A stretch of 46,951 nucleotides of DNA, taken from the NCBI RefSeq assembly GCF_946478885.1, contig NZ_CAMLDX010000012.1, forward strand, positions 1 to 46,951, given 5' to 3'. This document shows, in pieces, positions 40,176-46,951 of this stretch. The stretch's first letter is position 1; every line of letters begins with the position of its first letter. The notes beneath the pieces are model-generated. The model had not been told where the DNA came from, ran no database searches, and saw only the letters and a program-made list of their open reading frames with translations. Source of the DNA: an uncultured Bacillus sp. (lineage in GTDB: Bacteria > Bacillota > Bacilli > Bacillales_B > DSM-18226). Made by a program: the position numbers and the translations under genes.

Positions 40176-42848
40176 TTATTTTGCGGTAACAGCTTGTTTA
40201 TCTTCAATCATTTGGTGACGAATAGTAGCCTGTGCAGCGGCCAAACGTGCAAGCGGTACTCGATAAGGAGAGCAGCTAACATAATTCAGACCCGCTTGAT
40301 AACAAAATTCAATCGAACTCTTTTCACCACCGTGTTCGCCACAAATACCGGTTTTTAAATTTGGTTTCACTTGACGTCCCAATTTAACACCTGTTTCGAT
40401 TAATTTGCCAACTCCATCACGGTCAAGAACGGCAAATGGATTCTCCGGAAGAACCTTTTGTTCAATATATGTTTGTAAAAACTTTCCTTCCGCATCATCA
40501 CGGCTGTAGCCAAAGGTTGTTTGGGTTAAATCATTGGTACCGAATGAGAAAAAGTCTGCTTCCCCTGCAATTTCATCTGCAGTTAAGGCGGCGCGAGGTA
40601 TTTCAATCATTGTTCCCACTTGATATTCAAACCCAATTCCAGACTCTTCCTTCACCTTTTCCGCTGTTTCAACAACTAATTGACGCATGCGTTTTAATTC
40701 ATTTACGTGACCAACCAAAGGAATCATAATTTCCGGTTTGACGGGAATCCCTTTTTCCGTTAACACAACAGCCGCATTAGAGATGGCTCTCGCCTGCATT
40801 TCGTAAATCTCTGGATTTAACATGCCTAAGCGGCAGCCGCGATAACCCAACATCGGGTTCATTTCTGAAAGTTGGTTCACTTTTTTCAACAATTGTTCTT
40901 TTTCTATTAACTCTTCAGAGTCAGGATCTGTGATTTGCAGCTTTGTTACTTCAACTAATAATTCTTCTTTATCCGGTAAGAATTCATGCATTGGCGGATC
41001 CAATAGACGAACAGTTACTGGATACCCCTGCATGGCTTCAAAGATCCCCTCGAAATCACCCTGCTGCATGAGCAGAAGTTTATCTAAGGCTTTTTTACGA
41101 TCCTCATCATTTTCAGCCAATATCATTTGCTGAACAATTGGCAGACGTTTCGGATCCATAAACATATGCTCTGTACGGCATAGACCGATACCATCTGCAC
41201 CAAATTCAAGAGCCTTGGTTGCATCCTCAGGTGTATCGGCGTTAGCACGGACACCAAGGAATCTTGCTTCATCAGCCCAATTAAGCAGTTCTTTAAACTC
41301 GCCGGAAAGCTCCGGATCAATCATTGGGATTTCACCAAGGAATATTTCTCCAGTAGAGCCATCAATCGTAATAACCTCGCCGTATCTTACCGCAAGATCA
41401 CCAATCGTGAATTCCTTTGCGTTCACATCAATTTTGATTGATTCACATCCGCAAATACAAGCTTTTCCCATTCCTCGAGCGACTACTGCTGCATGGCTAG
41501 TCATTCCACCGCGGCTAGTCACAACGGCCTGTGCGGCAACAATCCCGTGAATGTCATCAGGAGTAGTTTCCGAACGGACGAGGATCACCTTTTTGCCTTC
41601 ATTTCCCAATTGTTCTGCTTCATCCGCATCAAAGACAACAAATCCGGTCGCAGCACCCGGAGAAGCCGGAAGTCCCTTCGCAATTTGTTTTCGATCGTGC
41701 TTATCATCAATACGACGGTGCAGCAATTGATTCAATTGATCTGGATCTACGCGTAATAACGCTGTTTTTTGATCAATAATTTCTTCATTCACCATTTCTA
41801 CGGTAATACGAATAGCAGCCTGAGCAGTACGTTTTCCTACACGGCATTGCAGCATAAATAGCTTGCCGCGCTCTACGGTAAATTCGATATCCATCATATC
41901 CTTATAGTGCTTCTCTAGCAGTTCGCAAGTTGCAGTAAACTGTTTGTATACTTCAGGCATATCTTTTCCCAATACATGAATTGGCTGTGGTGTACGGATA
42001 CCGGCCACTACATCTTCCCCTTGAGCATTGATTAAATATTCCCCATACAATATATTTTCTCCTGTTGATGGATTACGTGTGAAGGCAACACCTGTTCCGG
42101 AGTCATTTCCCATGTTGCCAAATACCATGCTTTGAATATTTACAGCAGTTCCCAAGTGATCAGGAATTTTATTTAAGCGACGGTAAACAATCGCTCTCTG
42201 GTTGTTCCAAGAATCGAATACAGCATTAATAGCTAAGAATAACTGCTCTTTTGGTTCCTGAGGGAAGTCTCTTTTTGTATGTTTTTTTACAATTTGCTTA
42301 TATCCGACAATGACTTCCTGCCAGTCTTCAGCCATCATTTCAGGGTCAGCACTATAGCCTTTTTGTTCCCGTGTTTCTTCTAAAAATTGTTCAAAATAAA
42401 AGCTGTCAATTCCTAATACAACGTTGCTGAACATTTGGATGAAACGACGGTAGGAATCATATGCAAAACGGGCATTTTCTGTCAATTCAGCTACACCTTT
42501 AACAGCTTCATCGTTCATACCAAGATTTAATACTGTATCCATCATTCCCGGCATTGAAAAGACTGAACCGGAACGAACCGAAACTAAAAGCGGATTTGCC
42601 GTATCTCCGAGTTTTTTCCCCGTATGTTCTTCTAATTTTTGTAATGCCTCTAATATTTGTGCTTCCACTTCCGTGGAGATCTTCTTTCCTGCATCATAAT
42701 AATCGTTACAAGCCTGAGTAGAAATCGTAAAACCAAATGGAACAGGCAACCCAATATTTGTCATTTCTGCTAAATTGGCTCCCTTTCCTCCAAGCAATTC
42801 TTTCATTTCGCTGTTGCCTTCGTTAAATAAGTAAACAAATTTGCTCAT
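40176..42848 (-). CDS. ppdK: Pyruvate, phosphate dikinase
   Basis: An 890-residue enzyme that interconverts pyruvate, ATP and phosphate with PEP, AMP and pyrophosphate. The N-terminal ATP-binding domain starts KFVYLFNEGNSEMKELLGGK GANLAEMT (as KELLGGKGANLAEMT). The swivelling phosphohistidine domain has GGMTSHAAVVARGMGKACI with the catalytic His near residue 452 preceded by the regulatory Thr/Ser. The C-terminal PEP/pyruvate barrel has GLCRTEHMF, LGYRGCRLG, MIEIPRAAL and FFSFGTNDLTQTTFG, and ends in GICGEHGG with CSPYRVPLARLAAAQ. Length matches bacterial PPDK. It is coupled to the regulator gene, 2 bp apart. GAGAGGAG precedes the ATG. Confidence 0.97.
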   Translation of the reverse strand: MSKFVYLFNEGNSEMKELLGGKGANLAEMTNIGLPVPFGFTISTQACNDYYDAGKKISTEVEAQILEALQKLEEHTGKKLGDTANPLLVSVRSGSVFSMPGMMDTVLNLGMNDEAVKGVAELTENARFAYDSYRRFIQMFSNVVLGIDSFYFEQFLEETREQKGYSADPEMMAEDWQEVIVGYKQIVKKHTKRDFPQEPKEQLFLAINAVFDSWNNQRAIVYRRLNKIPDHLGTAVNIQSMVFGNMGNDSGTGVAFTRNPSTGENILYGEYLINAQGEDVVAGIRTPQPIHVLGKDMPEVYKQFTATCELLEKHYKDMMDIEFTVERGKLFMLQCRVGKRTAQAAIRITVEMVNEEIIDQKTALLRVDPDQLNQLLHRRIDDKHDRKQIAKGLPASPGAATGFVVFDADEAEQLGNEGKKVILVRSETTPDDIHGIVAAQAVVTSRGGMTSHAAVVARGMGKACICGCESIKIDVNAKEFTIGDLAVRYGEVITIDGSTGEIFLGEIPMIDPELSGEFKELLNWADEARFLGVRANADTPEDATKALEFGADGIGLCRTEHMFMDPKRLPIVQQMILAENDEDRKKALDKLLLMQQGDFEGIFEAMQGYPVTVRLLDPPMHEFLPDKEELLVEVTKLQITDPDSEELIEKEQLLKKVNQLSEMNPMLGYRGCRLGMLNPEIYEMQARAISNAAVVLTEKGIPVKPEIMIPLVGHVNELKRMRQLVVETAEKVKEESGIGFEYQVGTMIEIPRAALTADEIAGEADFFSFGTNDLTQTTFGYSRDDAEGKFLQTYIEQKVLPENPFAVLDRDGVGKLIETGVKLGRQVKPNLKTGICGEHGGEKSSIEFCYQAGLNYVSCSPYRVPLARLAAAQATIRHQMIEDKQAVTAK

Positions 42849-42850
42849 TG

Positions 42851-43693
42851 TTATTGACTCCTCTCACTTTTCAATACATCTATTATAAGACTAGCTGTTT
42901 CTTCAACAGCCTTATTTGAAACATTGATGACTGGACAGCCAACCCGTTTCATGATCTTATCTGCATATTCGAGTTCTTCCAAAATTCTTTCAAAGCTGGC
43001 ATAATTAGCTTCAGACTTTAATCCCATTGATTTCAAACGTTCTTTTCGTATCTCGTTCAGTTTATCAGGGGTGATCACTAGACCGACACACTTATTCCTT
43101 GGAACTTTAAAAAGCTCCTCTGGCGGAGCAATCTCCGGAACTAACGGAACATTCGCAACCTTATAGCTTTGATGTGCCAGATACATGGACAAGGGTGTTT
43201 TAGAAGTACGTGAAACACCGATCAAGATAATATCTGCACGACTAAGGCCGCGTGGATCGCGTCCATCATCATATTTAACCGCAAATTCGATGGCCTCCAC
43301 CCTGCGGAAATATTCTTCATCTAATTTTCTCATTAATTTCGGTTGATGCTTTGGCTGTTTGTCAAATTTTTTCTCAAAGGCAATCATTAATGGTTCCAAT
43401 AAATCAACGGCAGCGATCCCCTCTTCCAATGCACGCTGATCTAAATAGGTCTTTAACTCAGGAATCACAAGTGTATAGGCAATGATTGACTGATTCTTAC
43501 CTGCGATCTGAATGACCGCTTCTATGTCATCCTTATGATCAGCATTCGAATAACGGTGAATATCGACATAGCCCCCATTAAACTGAGCGGCTACTGCCTT
43601 TACAACAAATTCTGCTGTTTCACCGACTGAATCTGATACTACATAAACGATTTTCTTTTCAGACTGAATTTTGTCCACTTCCTTTTCTTCCAT
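42851..43693 (-). CDS. PPDK regulatory kinase/phosphorylase (DUF299, YqfL family)
   Basis: A 280-residue protein starting with a charged extension, then IVYVVSDSVGETAEFVVKAV. The P-loop-like motif GVSRTSKT is at residues 159-166. This family uses ADP to phosphorylate the Thr next to the catalytic His of PPDK (inactivation) and phosphate to remove it. Its location directly before ppdK supports that role over regulation of PEP synthetase. In B. subtilis the homologue YqfL lies in the ccpN region; no ccpN-like gene is here. The start lacks a strong ribosome binding site. Confidence 0.9.
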   Translation of the reverse strand: MEEKEVDKIQSEKKIVYVVSDSVGETAEFVVKAVAAQFNGGYVDIHRYSNADHKDDIEAVIQIAGKNQSIIAYTLVIPELKTYLDQRALEEGIAAVDLLEPLMIAFEKKFDKQPKHQPKLMRKLDEEYFRRVEAIEFAVKYDDGRDPRGLSRADIILIGVSRTSKTPLSMYLAHQSYKVANVPLVPEIAPPEELFKVPRNKCVGLVITPDKLNEIRKERLKSMGLKSEANYASFERILEELEYADKIMKRVGCPVINVSNKAVEETASLIIDVLKSERSQ

Positions 43694-44084
43694 CAGTGAT
43701 GATTGATTCCTATTTGACGATTATAAACATGTCAATATGTAAAAAAATCTCCCCTATCGTTTAAAAAGAAAAATGTCCGATTTAATCAATGTTTAAATTA
43801 TGAGCAGAGTCACCACCATAAGTGTACTATTTTTCATCATTTAGTTTAATTATGTTATACTTTTTATGAATATAGAATAACACATTAAAAAAGATGATGG
43901 TACTATTATTTTCATATATTGAGACATTTTTTCATAAGACAACTATTAGAAGGATAGATAAAAAGGGTTTTTCCTAATGATTATCTATCCTTACTAAAAA
44001 TAGTGCCTATCGATTCTTTTCCAGTTATTAAAACTACACACCACTTATGTGTAATATATATAATTATTCATTCATCACCCGCAC
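43694..44084. other. Non-coding stretch with a 12-bp hairpin
   Basis: About 390 bp, AT-rich. AAGGATAGATAA (43950-43961) pairs with TTATCTATCCTT (43981-43992); it may end the SRPBCC transcript in the minus direction, though no T run follows. The rest contains no recognisable gene and should include the promoter of the ppdK regulator operon. Confidence 0.45.
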
Positions 44085-44540
44085 TTAGTTACTTGCTTTT
44101 ATCGTTTCTTCAATTCTTTTCCGGACTGCAGCCGTCAGTTCTTCTGTAAAGATTGGAATATTCGACTTTAATACCGGATTCATTACTTTTGCCAAAGGTC
44201 CCTCCGCTGTAATCTCCCAAGATCCGGTAATTTTTGTTTGCTTATTCGTTATCTTCATGCATTTAAAAAATCCACGGCCTGATATTTTTTCATTGATTCC
44301 CTGCAAAGTAAAGGCTACCTGATCCAGCTCCATCCAATTCGTGATCTCTACCTTCAAATGTACTTTCTTTTTTATAATTCCTAGATCACTTTTAAATTTC
44401 CATACTGATTCCATTTCATTCAGCATTTCGTGTTCAATGTATCCTGGTACAAGCGGAGCCCAATTATCGATAAAGCGAACAAAGTCCCATACAATTTCAA
44501 GCGGGGCAGAAACAGTCATTTCATGGATATGTGTAGACAC
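44085..44540 (-). CDS. SRPBCC/CoxG-like START-domain protein
   Basis: A 151-residue protein of the Bet v1/SRPBCC hydrophobic-ligand fold: HEMTVSAPLEIVWDFVRFID, WAPLVPGYIEHEML, then a beta-rich central part, GSWEITAEGPLAKVMNPVLK, and a long C-terminal helix. Relatives include CoxG, polyketide cyclase-like and lipid-binding proteins. No catalytic role can be assigned. I start it at GTG 44540 because GGAAGGAGGA lies at the right distance; upstream ATGs at 44546 and 44573 overlap or precede that site. Confidence 0.78.
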   Translation of the reverse strand: MSTHIHEMTVSAPLEIVWDFVRFIDNWAPLVPGYIEHEMLNEMESVWKFKSDLGIIKKKVHLKVEITNWMELDQVAFTLQGINEKISGRGFFKCMKITNKQTKITGSWEITAEGPLAKVMNPVLKSNIPIFTEELTAAVRKRIEETIKASN

Positions 44541-44686
44541 AATCATTCCTCCTTCCTCTATAATCTTATACATTTAATAAGCCTATTCCCCTGTTAAGTG
44601 AGTGATTCTCTTTTTAAGAAAAATTCCTACATCTCATTCCATTGACAAGTTCAGACAAAAAAAGTGCTCCTATACATAAGGAACAC

Positions 44687-45214
44687 TTAGGAAATCTTCT
44701 TCTTCCGATAAATATGATCAATTTTGTTGTCCAAACGCTCCAGCAAACGATAGGCCCGATTATGGTCAATTGTCCGATAATGATGACTTCCTCCTGGTTC
44801 TTCATCCTTCTCATCAGCCTTTTTAACGATAGCCTGCAATGGAGTCCGCGAAATCTGCCCTCCCGGAAAGTAGGAATCTGTATGGAATAAAATAGCTAAT
44901 GAGATTTCCTTCGCTTTCACTGGATTCTCACCAAGCCGAATTAATAATTTATGAGCTCTTTCGGCACCTTTAATTGCATGTATATCATTTTGGCGATACA
45001 TTTCATAATCCCATTTTCCATTTTTGTACCATGTATAATGCCCAATGTCGTGAAGAAATCCGGCTTTTGCAGCACTATCAACATCTACGCCCTGTTCGAG
45101 TGCAAAGCGATAGGCATAGTAGGCAACGGTAATAGCATGAACTAATCCTGAACGGGTTACATACTTCTGTGCTATATGATGCGTAAATATGTCTGTCAGC
45201 CTTATATCTCTCAT
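44687..45214 (-). CDS. HD-domain phosphohydrolase
   Basis: A 175-residue metal-dependent HD-domain protein: HAITVAYYAYRFALEQGV (first His), GFLHDIGHYTWYKNG (HD doublet), and HTDSYFPGG further on, with the final acidic residue probably in KKADEKDEE. Members hydrolyse nucleotides or phospho-substrates; the exact one is unknown. GGAGGG precedes the ATG. Confidence 0.82.
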   Translation of the reverse strand: MRDIRLTDIFTHHIAQKYVTRSGLVHAITVAYYAYRFALEQGVDVDSAAKAGFLHDIGHYTWYKNGKWDYEMYRQNDIHAIKGAERAHKLLIRLGENPVKAKEISLAILFHTDSYFPGGQISRTPLQAIVKKADEKDEEPGGSHHYRTIDHNRAYRLLERLDNKIDHIYRKKKIS

Positions 45215-45657
45215 GATTCTCCCTCCATTTTCGCATATTTAATTTTCTGTCATGACACCCTTCAATCATAGACAAAATAATTTTTTCCTATTATAATACC
45301 GTTTCATTTATGCAGAATGCAAATAAAATGACTGTTCCAGCGGAGAAATTTTTTTAAGCTCTTCTCAAAATAAAACACCTGTAAAATAAAGGATTTCCGG
45401 TGTGCCCACTCACTCTTCAAATCGGTTCTAAACCCTTAACAAAGATTATTGCGTTTTACCAATGTTCGCTTCATGAGTATATGATGCTTCCTAAAAAAGG
45501 AAATAATGTAAGGGATTAATTGTAAAAATGATATATTATGGTAGAATGATGCGTACTAATTTGGAAATGAATCGGAGGTAACAAGCTCAGAAACTTATGA
45601 TGTTGTTTTAACCAGAATTGGTGATTAGATTAGTTCATTATTTGAAGGTGGTGAAGA
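45215..45657. other. Non-coding stretch before the unknown gene
   Basis: About 440 bp of AT-rich DNA with no supported gene, RNA or strong hairpin. The last ~40 bp include an AAGGTGGTG site that serves the next gene. Confidence 0.4.
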
Positions 45658-46428
45658 GTGCCTCACAAAATGAAATACCAATGGCGTATTACAAAATATA
45701 ATCCAGCTTTTCGCGATTTAGATGGAAATTACACAAAAATTACGGAATGGACAAGTGCTTCGGAAATTGGAAAGACGTTTAATGGTAAACCATTTACTTT
45801 AAATGATTATCTCTGTACAGAAAATGCTTATGTGAGTACTGTTTTAAAATTTTTAAGCGAAAGTCTGTTGCATTCATTACGAGTAGTGCAATTTCAAAAG
45901 AATGAATTATTAAATGATAAAACTAATAAACTTTATGAAAATACATTTGAAAACGTATGTATTAAAGAAGATTTGCTCGTTAATGAAAAAGATATTCCTG
46001 TAATTTGTAAAATGATATTACGTAATTTTATTCAATGTCATTTGATTTCAAAGGATACATTCTTTGCTCATTTTGGTTGGGACTATTATATGTTTATCGG
46101 TTCAAATCAACCGTGTACAAATGGAATTACATTCGCAAAGAAACATGGTCTCTATGTAGAATCATATCAATCTCCTTATGATCTTGCTGAAGAAAATATC
46201 ATTCGAATGATAGAGTGGACAGCAATAGGGGGAGAACTCCTTTTAGGTGAAGAAAGGATTAAGAATGTATCATTAAAAGAACTCCAAAAAGCCTTTAATC
46301 TTTCAGAAGAACATCCAGTTATCGGCTCATTTCCAATCACTTCTCAAAACAAAGATTTTTTTCAGCAGTATATAAAACATAAAATAGACTTTAATAAGCA
46401 TGAATATTATCTTTGGGGAGGAGACTAA
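45658..46428 (+). CDS. Unknown protein, possibly part of an accessory locus
   Basis: A ~256-residue acidic protein, AT-rich and less codon-biased than its neighbours. The N-terminal segment MKYQWRITKYNPAFRDLDG, followed by EWTSASEIGKTFNGK, recalls an uncharacterised family I have seen in Bacillus and Clostridium, but I cannot name it. A later segment, FFAHFGWDYYMFIGSNQPC, is probably structural. There is no signal peptide or membrane segment. The start is GTG 45658 behind AAGGTGGTG; the ATG at 45670 is the alternative. The decayed Abi_2-type gene downstream suggests a defence or accessory context, which is only inference. Confidence 0.6.
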   Translation: MPHKMKYQWRITKYNPAFRDLDGNYTKITEWTSASEIGKTFNGKPFTLNDYLCTENAYVSTVLKFLSESLLHSLRVVQFQKNELLNDKTNKLYENTFENVCIKEDLLVNEKDIPVICKMILRNFIQCHLISKDTFFAHFGWDYYMFIGSNQPCTNGITFAKKHGLYVESYQSPYDLAEENIIRMIEWTAIGGELLLGEERIKNVSLKELQKAFNLSEEHPVIGSFPITSQNKDFFQQYIKHKIDFNKHEYYLWGGD

Positions 46429-46529
46429 AACCAATTTCCCGCTTAAAAAAGGATCGATGGTCATCAAGAACGTTGCAAAAGAGTAATAGATTGCCTCTTG
46501 AATAGGCATACTATGATAATACCTAGTTG

Positions 46530-46813
46530 TATGCGGCTTTCCATTATTGTTGTCAGTTTTGAGCGTGCAGGTGAAATTTGAAGTAGCACTGTTTCCAAAT
46601 TATTTAAAAAAGAAATGAATTTGATAATTGGTATATATTTGCTGCCGTTTATATTATTAAAAGGTTATTAAATAAAATAGAAGGTAACAGATTTATCACT
46701 GATTTAGAAGCACTTATCTTAGAATACGAGGATTATAAATAGACTTTTCCCATATTGGATTTCCTTCAAATTGGAAAGAACTTTTAACAAATGTAAATAA
46801 TCTATATTATTAA
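46530..46813 (+). pseudogene. Decayed Abi_2-type (abortive infection) gene fragment
   Basis: In one frame from about 46611 the DNA reads NEFDNWYIFAAVYIIKRLL, then NKIEGNRFITDLEALILEYE and a stop at 46740-46742. A one-base shift continues DFSHIGFPSNWKELLTNVNN to a stop at 46811-46813. WYIFAAVYIIK...RFITDL...IGFPSNWKELL is the pattern I know from the C-terminus of Abi_2 (AbiD/AbiF-type) proteins. Before it, another frame gives STVSKLFKKEMN, also Abi-like. Only the tail survives, with frameshifts; no start codon is present. The 5' limit is approximate. Confidence 0.65.
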
Positions 46814-46818
46814 GGTTA

Positions 46819-46846
46819 AGAGAGTGAATCTGTATCACTCTCTTTT
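46819..46846 (+). terminator. Terminator after the Abi_2-type remnant
   Basis: AGAGAGTGA (46819-46827) pairs with TCACTCTCT (46835-46843), followed by TTT. It lies six bases past the remnant's final stop. Confidence 0.8.
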
Positions 46847-46951
46847 CTGCATATTACAAACTAATAATAATTCCAGAAACATATAATCTTAAAAATGTAT
46901 TTACGCTTCCCAACACAAACAGCTTAGGAGTAAGTTCCAAAATAACCTGCC

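Noticed and set aside
43950..43992. 12-bp hairpin as a small RNA gene
   Set aside because: A single stem without promoter evidence; noted only as a hairpin in a non-coding region.
1..46951. CRISPR arrays, tRNA or rRNA genes, complete insertion sequences, dif site
   Set aside because: None recognised by reading; no regularly spaced repeats, no cloverleaf with a CCA-type end, no transposase frame, no convincing dif-like 28-mer.

Overview
The window is a chromosomal segment from an AT-rich, spore-forming Firmicute of the Bacillaceae. The main clues are a Bacillus-type replication terminator protein (rtp), sporulation genes (cwlJ, a LysM/SleB hydrolase, a sporulenol-type cyclase), YppC- and YozQ-like proteins, a CIRCE/HrcA operator, a TPP riboswitch before thiM-thiW, and strong AGGAGG ribosome binding sites with frequent GTG/TTG starts. 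The rtp gene and Ter-like sites place the segment near the replication terminus. I recognise no tRNA, rRNA, CRISPR array or complete insertion sequence.

Layout. 1-6520: htpG (cut by the window edge, CIRCE-controlled), sqhC, a YppC/DUF2515 gene with an overlapping small membrane protein, an AbrB-type membrane protein, a YozQ-like gene and rtp. 6550-6720: Ter/Rtp sites. 6871-8639: a two-gene Rieske ring-hydroxylating dioxygenase. 9368-9964: LysM/SleB hydrolase. 10510-17025: an aromatic-sensing regulator and a five-gene phenol-hydroxylase-type diiron monooxygenase (order beta, effector, alpha, gamma, reductase). 17406-25781: gshF, an unknown gene, a PanE-like reductase, a decayed haem-copper-oxidase-like gene, a quinol NO reductase and azlCD. 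25999-29282: a second aromatic-sensing regulator, a [2Fe-2S] ferredoxin interrupted by an amber codon, and catechol 2,3-dioxygenase. 29866-32778: thiW, thiM, TPP riboswitch, cwlJ and an unknown gene. 33028-37538: a four-gene meta-cleavage operon with a divergent IclR regulator. 37644-45214: exoA, dUTPase, quinone oxidoreductase, ppdK and its regulator, SRPBCC and HD proteins. 45658-46951: an unknown gene and the frameshifted tail of an Abi_2-type gene.

How the genes work together. The monooxygenase would convert phenol (or a related arene) to catechol. Catechol 2,3-dioxygenase would give 2-hydroxymuconic semialdehyde. The 33-36 kb operon would take this by dehydrogenase, tautomerase, decarboxylase and hydratase to 4-hydroxy-2-oxovalerate. 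The final aldolase and acetaldehyde dehydrogenase, and the semialdehyde hydrolase branch, are not in the window. The pathway is split into several transcription units separated by housekeeping genes.

The most unusual feature is the control layer. Two paralogous regulators join a DmpR/XylR-type aromatic sensor (XylR_N plus V4R with three cysteines) to a PucR/CdaR-type helix-turn-helix, with no sigma-54 AAA+ domain. Other points of note are twin 37-bp operator-like repeats between the IclR gene and the meta operon, a 12-mer shared upstream of the monooxygenase and the catechol dioxygenase, a multi-hairpin structure between the dioxygenase and ferredoxin genes, and two inverted copies of a ~115-bp intergenic repeat. 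All functions are inferred from reading the sequence; no database search was possible.
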